Both the position numbers and the translations under genes were made by a program. From JALHMQ01 sp037441125 (GTDB lineage: Bacteria; Pseudomonadota; Gammaproteobacteria; Burkholderiales; Burkholderiaceae_F): a stretch of DNA of 64,000 bases. The notes beneath the pieces are model-generated. The model was not told where the DNA came from. It did not search any database and saw nothing but the letters and a program-made list of their open reading frames with translations. Below, one piece after another: positions 8,989-16,232 of this stretch (its first letter is position 1; each line of letters opens with the position of its first letter). The stretch spans positions 62,001 to 126,000 of the forward strand of contig JBBIST010000001.1 in NCBI GenBank assembly GCA_037441125.1. The letters run 5' to 3'.

Positions 8989-10362
8989 CTAGACGCGGAA
9001 CAACCAGACGTTGTCGTTGACGCTGCGGATGTAGCCGCACAGCCGCAGCTCGGGCGCGTAGAACCAGCGTCCGTACATGTCGCCCACGCCGTCGGCCGGA
9101 GGCCGGGGAGGCTTCGCGCCCGAAACCGCCAAATCGGTCACAGCGAAGGTCACCGGGTCGCACTCATAGACGTTGTTCTCGTCCCAGCGAAAAATCAGGA
9201 ACGTCCCTCGCGCGGCGCACCAGATGACCGATGAGCGACGGGCGGCCTTGGACGCTCTTTGGCCGCCGAAGGAGATCGGTGTCTCGGCGCCGCTGTTGTT
9301 GAGATCGAACATGGCACCGAACTGCGTGCAAAACCGCACCAGCCGATTGCGCACTGGATCGACGCAGAAGGCAGTGTCGATTTCGTACACGCTGCGGACT
9401 GCTACGAGCGACGTGGTTGCCGTGACCTGGTCCCAACGATAGAGGCCGCCGCCCGGGTTCTGGAGCCAGACGTTTTCGTTTGCGTCCTTCGCAACCCCCT
9501 GCGCCACGTAAACCGCATAGGAGGGGCTCGTCGGCAGTGATGCGTAGGTTCGGGCGGGCTCGTAGTCATTGGTGTCGGGATTGAAGGCGTCCACCGCCGA
9601 GGTCAGGCCGTTGCCGTTGCCCCAGATGGCGGCGCCGCCGATATAGAACATGCGATTGCGCGCATTGACGAACTGCAGATGCCAGTAGGTGTGGCGTGAC
9701 GTCGGTCGACCGTCGCTGTAGTACGGCGTGCCGATGTGCGACGACGGTCCGACCACCGGGGTCGGATTGTTTCGCCGCACCCAGCGCGGCGCATCGTTCT
9801 GCAGCCGCAGCGTGTACACCTCGTTGCCAGCGTAGTCGGCATGGCCGCCACCGGCGAGAAACACCTCGCTGCCGTTGTCCTTGACGCAAGCGCCGGAGTA
9901 GGCGGTGACGTACTCCTTGCTCCCTCCGGGTGATGGAAAGCCTTCCTGGGCGCTAGCCAAGCGAGAACTCGGCAACTCGATCCACGTCAGTTGCTGCCGG
10001 CCGGCGAGCCATGCCGGCGTCCCGACAACGGGCGGGGGTGCCGGGGGCGGTGGCGGCGCAGGCGGTGGGGCCGAAGGCGGGGGTGGCGGAGGAGGTGGTG
10101 GCGGGGGTGGCGGAGGAGGCGGTGGCGCAGGTGGCTGCGGCGGCGCTGGGGGCGGTGGTACCGGAGGCTGCGGCGGCGTTGGCGCCGGTGCTGGCCCACC
10201 GCCGGACGGCCCGGTGGGCAGTTCGCCTTCGGTCGTGCCTCCGCAACCGAGCACGACCAGGGATCCAACCGACGCGGTCGCAGCGCCGAGAAAGCGCCGA
10301 CGAGAGACGACGGTCCACACTGCCTTCTTTGGAGATTTCATGTCTTGCGAGGCTCCGCCCAA
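8989..10362 (-). CDS. Tat-exported lipoprotein with Pro-rich linker and beta-propeller-like domain
   Basis: This 457-residue protein starts with a twin-arginine signal (VSRRRFLGAATASVG) and lipobox (SLVVLGC, Cys40). A Pro/Ala-rich linker spans about residues 57-111. The mature domain has repeated beta-rich segments (FLAGGGHADYAGNEVYTLRL, RMFYIGGAAIWG, GGLYRWDQVT, WFYAPELRLCGYI), typical of kelch or galactose-oxidase-like propellers. A surface-anchored carbohydrate-binding or oxidase role is an inference. It lies upstream of the lyase-like lipoprotein in the same orientation, so the pair probably forms one transcription unit. Confidence 0.65.
   Translation of the reverse strand: MGGASQDMKSPKKAVWTVVSRRRFLGAATASVGSLVVLGCGGTTEGELPTGPSGGGPAPAPTPPQPPVPPPPAPPQPPAPPPPPPPPPPPPPPPPPSAPPPAPPPPPAPPPVVGTPAWLAGRQQLTWIELPSSRLASAQEGFPSPGGSKEYVTAYSGACVKDNGSEVFLAGGGHADYAGNEVYTLRLQNDAPRWVRRNNPTPVVGPSSHIGTPYYSDGRPTSRHTYWHLQFVNARNRMFYIGGAAIWGNGNGLTSAVDAFNPDTNDYEPARTYASLPTSPSYAVYVAQGVAKDANENVWLQNPGGGLYRWDQVTATTSLVAVRSVYEIDTAFCVDPVRNRLVRFCTQFGAMFDLNNSGAETPISFGGQRASKAARRSSVIWCAARGTFLIFRWDENNVYECDPVTFAVTDLAVSGAKPPRPPADGVGDMYGRWFYAPELRLCGYIRSVNDNVWLFRV
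10030..10194 (-). repeat. Pro/Ala-coding low-complexity tract
   Basis: C-rich coding-strand tract encoding the linker of the propeller-like lipoprotein, with PPAPP and PQPP units around a run of about 17 prolines. It is related in style, though not identical, to the tract in the next gene downstream. Confidence 0.8.
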
Positions 10363-10483
10363 GGAGATTCTCCGGGCTGACTGATCACCCCGGAATTATC
10401 GAGTGGCAGCGACGCTATCGAATCGCCCGCTCAGAGTAATGCGTCCGGGCAAAACCGGCTGTAGGGCCTACCGGGATCGCGCA

Positions 10484-11263
10484 TCACGCACGCTTACGGT
10501 AGACCCCGAGCAGGCAGTTCTCCGGATAGCGGACGTCGAGCGAGCGCAGCGCCTTCTGCATCCAGAGCTCCGCGATGCTGAACAGCCGGAACCCGGAGAA
10601 GGTGCGACAGTCGTCGAGATAGGCAAAGAACACCTCCTCCATCCGGTGCGCGTTGAAGTGCGACGCAAGCGTCTTGCGCGTATTGAGCCGAAACGCCGTG
10701 GGAAAGGTGTCGCGCGCCTCGACATCCCAGATCAGCCGCTTGCAGCGGTGATGGAACCGGTTCGGCACGAGTGCCGCCAGCAAGGACACGGGCGACCACT
10801 TGTTCGGCGTGTAGACGACCACCAGACCGCCGGGTTTCGCCAGTGCCGCAAGCTTCGCCACCGAGCGACCCGGATCGGTGATGTGCTCGGCGACCATGCG
10901 CAAGGTGATCAGATCGAAGCGGGTGTCGGTCGGGCAATCCTCGATCAAACCTTCAAAGCGGTCGCTGATGAATGGATTGTCGCGAATGTTGGGGTCCGGA
11001 TCGATGCCGAGCAGGACGGCGCTGCGCCGAGACAACTCGCCAGCGAGCTCGGGATTGCTCGGAAAGATGTCGCGACCGCACCCGACGTCGGCCCAGAAGA
11101 TGCCGGGTCTTACCAGACTGGCGACGAGCGCCTCGTAGTGGTCGTCGGGGTTGAAGTAGTCGAAGCGCAGGCGAGTGCGCGGACCCCAGCCGAGTTCCTT
11201 TTCGCGCCGGTACTTGCGATTGAACACCGCCATCAGATCGGAGCGGTCGGGTGCGCGCACCAT
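10484..11263 (-). CDS. Class I SAM-dependent methyltransferase
   Basis: I chose the ATG at 11263 (MVRAPDRSDLMAVFNRKYRREKELG...), giving 259 residues; the frame is open further upstream but that part is antisense to the divergent glycosyltransferase and reads as noise. Motif I is FWADVGCGRDIFPS, with an acidic residue in LLGIDPDPN, and the post-motif DLITLRMVAEHITDPGRSVAKLA matches Methyltransf_11/23 enzymes. The C-terminus (NARKTLASHF...EELWMQKALRSL-like) resembles methyltransferases of surface-polysaccharide loci. The substrate is probably a sugar or lipid-linked glycan (inference). A later start at MAVFNRKY would also work. Confidence 0.75.
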   Translation of the reverse strand: MVRAPDRSDLMAVFNRKYRREKELGWGPRTRLRFDYFNPDDHYEALVASLVRPGIFWADVGCGRDIFPSNPELAGELSRRSAVLLGIDPDPNIRDNPFISDRFEGLIEDCPTDTRFDLITLRMVAEHITDPGRSVAKLAALAKPGGLVVVYTPNKWSPVSLLAALVPNRFHHRCKRLIWDVEARDTFPTAFRLNTRKTLASHFNAHRMEEVFFAYLDDCRTFSGFRLFSIAELWMQKALRSLDVRYPENCLLGVYRKRA

Positions 11264-11476
11264 GGACAATTCGTTCACGAGTTCGAGTCCTTTCGCTGGA
11301 GCGTAACGGCCCTGGCCGCGGGAGCCGCGCGTCGGTTGCCGAGCGAGAAGATGCCCGCATGCAGGCGCCGCCGCAAGCCATGCGAGCGCGCTGTCGGCCA
11401 CGATTGGGCCGATGAGACAATCGCGTACGCGCCAAGCCACCGGTCGCGGCACGACGGGCCGGTGCAGATCCTCCTC

Positions 11477-12436
11477 ATGGAATCCGTTCCCAAGATCTCC
11501 GTTGTCGTCCCTTGCTTCAACGCCGCGCCCTATGTGGTGGCGACGTTGCGTTCGGTGCTGGCGCAGAGCGGATTCGACCTCGAGATCGTGGTCGTCGACG
11601 ACGGCTCGACCGACGGTTCGGCCGACGTGGTGGTGGCGGCTGCGATGCCGGAGGTGACGGTCTTGCGACGCGAGAACCGCGGCGCGGCGGCGGCGCGCAA
11701 TGACGGCATTGCCCACGCGCGCCATGACTGGATTGCCTTCGCCGACGCCGACGACCTGTGGCTGCCGGGCAAGTTGCAGGCCCAATGGGCGCTGCTCGCG
11801 GCGCAACCGGGCGCGCGCATGGTGTACACGGACGTGCACCTGTGGCCGAGTGTTGAGCCCGCACCGTCGGCGGAGTTTCTTGCCGACTTCGACCGCATCG
11901 CCGCCGACCGGTCACGGTGGAAAGGTCCGGACGGCTGGATCTACCCGCAGCTTCTGCTGCAATCCGAGGTGGCCACACCGACCGTGCTGATCCACCGGTC
12001 GGTGCTCGACGAAGTCGGCGTCTTCGACACCGGCCTGAGCGTCGGCGAAGACTATGACCTGTGGCTGCGGGTGTCGCGGGTGACGCCGATTCTGCGCGTG
12101 CACGCGCCGATGGTTCTGTACCGGATGCACGAGTCGAACACCACCAAGCGGGCGCCTGACCGCAACTACAAAGAAGCGGTGATCGCGCGCGCGATCGAGC
12201 GCTGGGGCTATCGGTCGCCGGACGGATCCCTGGCCGACAAGGCGGCTGTGATGCGTCATCTGGCGCGAAGCTGGGTCGACTTCGGCATGCCGCACCTCGT
12301 GGCCGGCAACCTCTCGACCGCGCGTCAAGCGGCGCTCAAGGCGGTACGCGCCGATCCCTCGCATTGGACTGCCTGGAAGCTGATGGCGCGCGCCGTACTC
12401 GGGACCGTGCGCGCCGGTCGGCAGCCGCCGGCCTGA
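11477..12436 (+). CDS. Family 2 glycosyltransferase
   Basis: The frame extends upstream to 10403, but that stretch is antisense to the methyltransferase; the ATG at 11477 (MESVPKISVVVPCFNAAPY) gives a normal 319-residue GT2. It shows the GT-A nucleotide-binding start, VVDDGSTDGS (~ residues 38-47), the DAD metal-binding triad in FADADDLW, and the acceptor-side GEDYDLWLR. It would add one sugar to a lipid-linked intermediate on the cytoplasmic face of the membrane. It is divergent from the methyltransferase, with a ~210-bp gap that may hold both promoters. Sugar specificity cannot be inferred. Confidence 0.85.
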   Translation: MESVPKISVVVPCFNAAPYVVATLRSVLAQSGFDLEIVVVDDGSTDGSADVVVAAAMPEVTVLRRENRGAAAARNDGIAHARHDWIAFADADDLWLPGKLQAQWALLAAQPGARMVYTDVHLWPSVEPAPSAEFLADFDRIAADRSRWKGPDGWIYPQLLLQSEVATPTVLIHRSVLDEVGVFDTGLSVGEDYDLWLRVSRVTPILRVHAPMVLYRMHESNTTKRAPDRNYKEAVIARAIERWGYRSPDGSLADKAAVMRHLARSWVDFGMPHLVAGNLSTARQAALKAVRADPSHWTAWKLMARAVLGTVRAGRQPPA

Positions 12437-12542
12437 TCACTGCAGGTTGATCGGCTAATCTCGGGCAAACTAGCGAGGACACCTGGTGGCGGGCAGCGCC
12501 TATTGAGCCGCAATTTCATGGTGTTCGGTGTCTCAAACTCGC

Positions 12543-12764
12543 TCACAGGTTCCGGTACGAGGTAATCAAACTCGCTTCACCGTATGGCTTGCCGGCGCTG
12601 CATCTTATATCCGCGACGCCCAGTAGTCCGGCGTGGCGATTGCGCTCGGACCAAGACACGCTCATCCAATCGCGAATCCGGATGAAGCGCTCAATCATCT
12701 GCTCGCTGACGCTTTCGCGCTCGCAGTAAGCGAGGAAGTTCGAATCCGAACTGTGGTCGAGCAT
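12543..12764 (-). CDS. Small hypothetical protein (73 aa)
   Basis: The short frame beginning MLDHSSDSNFLAYCERESVSEQ is preceded by AAAAGGTG about 6 bp before the ATG. It lies 57 bp downstream of the enoyl reductase stop in the same orientation, so it could be the last gene of that operon. No domain, signal or membrane segment is recognised. It may be a remnant of a larger gene. The rest of the gap to the glycosyltransferase (12437-12542 and 12765-12821) shows nothing I can identify. Confidence 0.35.
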   Translation of the reverse strand: MLDHSSDSNFLAYCERESVSEQMIERFIRIRDWMSVSWSERNRHAGLLGVADIRCSAGKPYGEASLITSYRNL

Positions 12765-12821
12765 CGAATTCACCTTTTGCCCTTCGCTACCGCCGGCGCG
12801 CAGCCGGTCTGCCAGGGCGAG

Positions 12822-13583
12822 CTACGCGACCACCAAGGCTCCGCCATCGACCACCAGCGTATGCCCGACGATTGCGCGCGAAGCGGGGCTGCACAGAAAC
12901 TGCGCCGCAAGTGCCACCTCGTCGACAGTCACTAGTCGGCCGATCGGCGAACGCCGCTGCGCTTCCGCCAGACGCCGCTCTCTGTCGGGAAAGGCGTTCC
13001 ACGCAGCCGTCTCAATGCTTCCGGGCGAAAGGATATTGACGCGGATACCGCGCGGTGCGAGCTCGACCGCAAGGTGACGGGCCAGGGATTCGACCGCACC
13101 CTTGGACGTGCCAACAGTACAGTACGCGGGCACCGCGCGCACAGCGCCTGCGGAGGAAAGTGCGATGACCGTTGATCCGGCCGTCATGGCCGGGAGCAGA
13201 CCCTGCACCAGTTCAAAGAACGCACGAACGTTCAGCGCCAGCGTCCAGTCGAGATGACGTGCCGTCAGTTGTTCGAGCGGACGGTGCACGCCCGTGGCGG
13301 CGCAATGAACCAGCGAGACGATCGTGCCAGCCCGCTGCATCATCTGCTCCAGGACCGTCCCGATGCCCTTGGGTAAGGTCAGATCGGCGCGCAGCACCTC
13401 GAGCGCAAGCGCCTCGCTGTCGGCGTCTGCCTTCAGTGCCGCGGCCGCTTCGTCGTTCTTTGCATAGTTGGCAACGACCATCGCGCCTGCGCGTGCTAGC
13501 CGCAGCGAGATCGCCCGGCCGATGCCGCGCGTGCCGCCGGTGACAAGCACGGAAGCGCCATGCAGACTGAACTCACTGCTCAT
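12822..13583 (-). CDS. FabL-like SDR enoyl-ACP reductase
   Basis: Start at 13583 (MSSEFSLHGASVLVTGGTRGIGRA), overlapping the fabZ-like stop by 4 bp (ATGA), so translation is coupled. It has 253 residues with the TGGTRGIG cofactor loop. The catalytic Tyr and Lys are spaced Y154-x6-K161 (PAYCTVGTSKGA), not the Y-x3-K of ketoreductases. This spacing, the YxTVGxSKxAxExLxR context and the GSIET...FPDRE...SPIGRLV region match Bacillus FabL (enoyl-ACP reductase III) closely from memory. I therefore call an enoyl reductase rather than FabG. It would reduce the product of the FabZ-like dehydratase encoded just upstream. The assignment rests on motif spacing and remembered homology. Confidence 0.75.
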   Translation of the reverse strand: MSSEFSLHGASVLVTGGTRGIGRAISLRLARAGAMVVANYAKNDEAAAALKADADSEALALEVLRADLTLPKGIGTVLEQMMQRAGTIVSLVHCAATGVHRPLEQLTARHLDWTLALNVRAFFELVQGLLPAMTAGSTVIALSSAGAVRAVPAYCTVGTSKGAVESLARHLAVELAPRGIRVNILSPGSIETAAWNAFPDRERRLAEAQRRSPIGRLVTVDEVALAAQFLCSPASRAIVGHTLVVDGGALVVA

Positions 13584-14026
13584 CGGCTTTGCCCGGCCAG
13601 GAAGTCTTCCAGCAAGTCGTCGCGGAAGTCCGCCGCGAACTGGTCCGCTGTAACAAAGGAAAAGAACAGCTTGGCCTGTGCCACGCTCTTGCTCTCGATC
13701 TCCACGCGGCAATCGGCCGTCGCGTATCGGTCGTCGTTGGTCGTGATCATCGCATGCACGAGCAGTTCGTCACCGGGTCGCACCCATTGACGGAAGCTGG
13801 CCGAAAGGATTCTGGCCAACATCGCTTTGCCCCTAGGCCGCCGCTCGGCGTCCAGACCCTTGCCTGCGGTCTGCGCCATCATCTCGGTGAGCAGCACACC
13901 GGGCACGACCGGAAAGCCTGGAAAGTGATCGCGAAAATACTCCTCGTCGGGGCGCACGGTGCGTGCGGCCACTGCGAGTTTGCCGGGCACCAGCGAGACG
14001 ATGCGGTCGATCAGAATGAAGCGCAT
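13580..14026 (-). CDS. FabZ-like 3-hydroxyacyl-ACP dehydratase
   Basis: This 148-residue single hot-dog domain is of FabZ length. It contains the signature DHFPGFPVVPGVLLTEMMAQ, with catalytic His34 and Glu48. Its start (MRFILIDRIVSLVPG) matches family N-termini. The first 35 codons, together with the gap and the ACP 3' end upstream, are duplicated 1143 bp away (see direct repeats). It would dehydrate 3-hydroxyacyl-ACP made by the KAS III/ketoreductase pair. The 4-bp overlap with the FabL-like gene supports co-translation. Confidence 0.85.
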   Translation of the reverse strand: MRFILIDRIVSLVPGKLAVAARTVRPDEEYFRDHFPGFPVVPGVLLTEMMAQTAGKGLDAERRPRGKAMLARILSASFRQWVRPGDELLVHAMITTNDDRYATADCRVEIESKSVAQAKLFFSFVTADQFAADFRDDLLEDFLAGQSR

Positions 14027-14115
14027 TGCCGCTGCACCGCCTCAAGCGTCTTCCAACTTGCCGTGGCGACGCAAGACATCGAGTACATCGCCGACCCGTT
14101 TCATCGCGTCGACGC
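13922..14115. repeat. Direct repeat copy A (ACP 3' end + fabZ 5' end)
   Basis: 194-bp segment carrying the last ~22 codons of an ACP gene, the intergenic bases and the first 35 codons of the intact fabZ-like gene. It aligns without gaps to 15065-15258, with about 14 mismatches counted by eye (~93% identity). Together with the other copy it brackets the MntA/HepT insert. Confidence 0.9.
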
Positions 14116-14197
14116 CTCTCGCCGACCGATGGAGCTGGCCAGGTCGATCACTCACGAAAGAGGGGCCGAACATCGGCGGCTTGTAGTCGTAGGTCAT
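14042..14197 (-). pseudogene. Chimeric ORF: unknown N-terminus fused to ACP C-terminal remnant
   Basis: A 51-residue frame starts MTYDYKPPMFGPSFVSDR, with its ATG overlapping the hepT stop as ATGA, and from residue ~28 becomes DAMKRVGDVLDVLRRHGKLEDA, the C-terminus of the intact ACP. The ACP part is a remnant lacking the phosphopantetheine serine. The first ~27 residues appear to be the true start of another gene that followed hepT in the donor and was cut at the repeat boundary (inference from the coupled start). Confidence 0.6.
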
Positions 14198-14580
14198 GGT
14201 TCCGTCCCATGGTCGTTGCGGCTTTCGTTGTCGGCATCCTGGCGTCCGGCAGGCAATTGCTTGAGCAGTTCCGGCAGCGCTGTCTGCACGGTGTTCCACA
14301 CCACGTCGAGGTTGACTTCAAAGTACCCGTGGGCGATGCGGTTGCGCATGCCGCGCATGTTTCGCCACTGTACTTCGGGATGCGCCTGCGCAAACTCGGC
14401 GTAGCCGTCCATCACCTTCGTGGCGGCTTCGCCGATGATGATGAGGCTCATGATGACGGCCTGCTGGGTACGCTTGTCCTCAAGGAAGTCGTCTTTGGCC
14501 AAGCCAGCGACGAAGCCGCACGCATCGGTCGCGGCCTGCCGCATATGGTCGAGGTAATCGGCCAGGCGGCTATCGCTCAT
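14194..14580 (-). CDS. hepT: HepT-like ribonuclease/AMPylation-target toxin (DUF86)
   Basis: This 128-residue all-alpha HEPN protein has the R-x4-H-x-Y motif (R79-N-R-I-A-H84-G-Y86), which marks active HepT toxins. Known systems pair HepT with an MNT-domain antitoxin that polyadenylylates the tyrosine. Here the partner mntA lies directly upstream and overlaps by 4 bp. The module sits inside the fatty-acid-like operon and is bounded by direct repeats, which points to insertion. Confidence 0.88.
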   Translation of the reverse strand: MSDSRLADYLDHMRQAATDACGFVAGLAKDDFLEDKRTQQAVIMSLIIIGEAATKVMDGYAEFAQAHPEVQWRNMRGMRNRIAHGYFEVNLDVVWNTVQTALPELLKQLPAGRQDADNESRNDHGTEP

Positions 14581-14873
14581 ATCGGCCGTGCCTCTGCGAG
14601 CACCGTGGCCCGGAACTTCGGCGGCAGGTCAGCCGGTGTCAGCAGATCGACGTGGATGCCGAGCAACGCTTCCAGCTCCTCTTGCAAGCCGCCCAAATCG
14701 AACAGCGTCGCGCCGGGCAGCGCATCGACCAGCAGATCGAGGTCGCTGCCCTCCCGGTCGTTGCCGTGCAGCACCGAGCCGAAGACGCGCGGGTTCGCCG
14801 CGCGGAAGCGGCCTGTCGCTTCGCGCACTGCGCTTCGCTTCAGGTCGAGCACAACGGACGGTCGCATGGGCAT
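14577..14873 (-). CDS. mntA: MntA-like minimal nucleotidyltransferase antitoxin
   Basis: This 98-residue protein carries the GS-x10-DxD motif of minimal nucleotidyltransferases (G32-S33, D44, D46) and ends LTPADLPPKFRATVLAEARPI, a usual C-terminus of the family. It acts as antitoxin by modifying HepT (established for the MntA/HepT family). Its stop overlaps the hepT start by 4 bp, and it begins 5 bp after the chimeric fabZ'/methyltransferase frame. Confidence 0.88.
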   Translation of the reverse strand: MPMRPSVVLDLKRSAVREATGRFRAANPRVFGSVLHGNDREGSDLDLLVDALPGATLFDLGGLQEELEALLGIHVDLLTPADLPPKFRATVLAEARPI

Positions 14874-14878
14874 CCCTT

Positions 14879-15169
14879 CTAATCGAAACTCGTTGAGCTG
14901 CTATGCGCTTTCCCGAGCCGAAAGTCGATCGGCAGGCGGCGCTTTGCAGCTCGCCGGCATGCGACCGACAGCAGCGGCTCATTGATATCGAGCGCGCGAA
15001 CGCGGTGCCCCAGCGCGGCCCACAGCATGGCTTGCGTGCCGTCGCCGCAGCCGATAGCCACGACGAAGTGATTGCGAAGATACTCCTCGTCGTGGCGCAC
15101 GCTGCGTGCGGCCACTGCGAGTTTGCCGGGCATCAGCGAGACGATGCGGTCAATGAGAATGAAGCGCAC
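14879..15169 (-). pseudogene. Chimeric ORF: FabZ N-terminus fused to methyltransferase fragment
   Basis: Residues 1-35 repeat the start of the FabZ-like protein up to ...RNHF. At exactly the end of the direct repeat (15065/15064) the frame turns into a SAM-methyltransferase motif region (VVAIGCGDGTQAMLWAALGHRVRALDINEPLL). Only about 60 residues of the methyltransferase are present, so neither half can be a complete enzyme. The frame itself remains open, 15 bp after the ACP and 5 bp before mntA, so operon translation is not interrupted. Confidence 0.75.
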
Positions 15170-15258
15170 GGCCGCTGCACCGCCTCAAGCGTCTTCCAAC
15201 TTGCCGTGGCGACGCAAGACCTGGAGTACATCGCCGACCCGCTTCATCGCGTCGATGT
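15065..15258. repeat. Direct repeat copy B (ACP 3' end + fabZ 5' end)
   Basis: Second copy of the 194-bp ACP/fabZ junction. Here the ACP half belongs to the intact ACP gene, while the fabZ half is broken after codon 35. With copy A it delimits 949 bp of unique insert (14116-15064). Confidence 0.9.
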
Positions 15259-15427
15259 CCTTTTCCGAGAGGTGGATGTCGAACTTTTCGTCGAAGCCGG
15301 CGATGAGGGTCAGCGTCCCGAGCGAATCCCAGCCCGGGATGTCGGTGCGCATGGTCGCGGCGGTCAGCGTACCGGCACCTTGCTCGAAGATCTCGGCGAT
15401 CCAGTTCAGCGCGTCCTGCGTTTTCAA
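15185..15427 (-). CDS. Acyl carrier protein
   Basis: This 80-residue ACP has the phosphopantetheine attachment serine in PGWDSLG (Ser35) and an acidic helix II. It is the carrier for the FabZ/FabL/KR/KAS III set around it. It follows the ketoreductase stop by 31 bp. Its last ~22 codons are duplicated at 14042-14115. Confidence 0.88.
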   Translation of the reverse strand: MKTQDALNWIAEIFEQGAGTLTAATMRTDIPGWDSLGTLTLIAGFDEKFDIHLSEKDIDAMKRVGDVLQVLRRHGKLEDA

Positions 15428-15458
15428 GTGTGTTCTCCGTCGGGTTCGTGCGTGCCTG

Positions 15459-16232
15459 CTACTGCGCCGTCATGCCGCCATCGACGGCAAGGTCGGCGCC
15501 CGTGATCCAACGCACTGCAGGTGCGAGCAGAAAGACGATGGCCCGGGCCACGTCTTCCGGCTGGCCGATGCCCAGCGGGTGCGCCGCTTTGATGCGCTCC
15601 ACGTGCTCGGCCGAAAGCATTCGCAGCGCCTGCTCGGTCATCGGCGTGAACACGAGACCCGGCGAGACGCTGTTGACGCGAATCCGCCGGCGCGCCAACT
15701 CGATGGCCATCGCGCGCACCGCGGCGCAAGCCGCGCCCTTTGTCGCGCAGTACCCGATCTGGCCTGGCACGCCCACGTGGCCATAGGCGGAAGACACGAA
15801 AACCAGACTGCCGCCCTCGTCCACGTGCACGTCGCGCCGGCACACGGCCCGCGCCAGTTCGAGGCCGGCAAGCAGGTTGACGTTCAACTGTGCCTGCATC
15901 ACCTCAGGCGTGTTGGCATGCAGGGGCCGCGTTTCGACGATTCCGGCCGCATGGCACAGTCCGTAGATCGGGCCGGTGTCCTGGCGTAAGCGGACCACCG
16001 CCGGCACGATCCCGTCGACCTGCGCAAGATCGAGCGGCAGCACGCGATGCTCGGCTTGCCCGAGCAGTGCGGCAGTTTCTGCCAGCCGCTTCTCGTTGCG
16101 CCCGGTCAGGATCAGTCGCGCGCCGTACTTGGCCAGTTCGACGGCCGCCGCGCGGCCGAGCCCCGACGAGGCACCCGACACCAGTACCCAACGCCCGGCG
16201 AAGTCGAGGAAGGAGTCTTGGTCATTTGCCAT
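15459..16232 (-). CDS. SDR ketoreductase (FabG-like)
   Basis: This 257-residue classical SDR has the cofactor loop SGASSGLG (~ residues 19-26), CHAAG, the catalytic Ser in VSSAYG, and Y161-x3-K165 in YCATKGAA. The C-terminus ends ITGADLAVDGG, as in FabG-type enzymes. It probably reduces the 3-ketoacyl-ACP made by the KAS III upstream. Its start overlaps the KAS III stop by 11 bp. Confidence 0.85.
   Translation of the reverse strand: MANDQDSFLDFAGRWVLVSGASSGLGRAAAVELAKYGARLILTGRNEKRLAETAALLGQAEHRVLPLDLAQVDGIVPAVVRLRQDTGPIYGLCHAAGIVETRPLHANTPEVMQAQLNVNLLAGLELARAVCRRDVHVDEGGSLVFVSSAYGHVGVPGQIGYCATKGAACAAVRAMAIELARRRIRVNSVSPGLVFTPMTEQALRMLSAEHVERIKAAHPLGIGQPEDVARAIVFLLAPAVRWITGADLAVDGGMTAQ

Noticed and set aside
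9991..10439. Glycine- or arginine/tryptophan-rich plus-strand ORFs opposite the proline tract
   Set aside because: They come from reading the polyproline codons on the other strand; no independent evidence of coding.
10403..11476. Long 5' extension of the glycosyltransferase frame
   Set aside because: It is antisense to the methyltransferase, whose motifs are clear, and has no domain; the GT2 signature starts right after the ATG at 11477.
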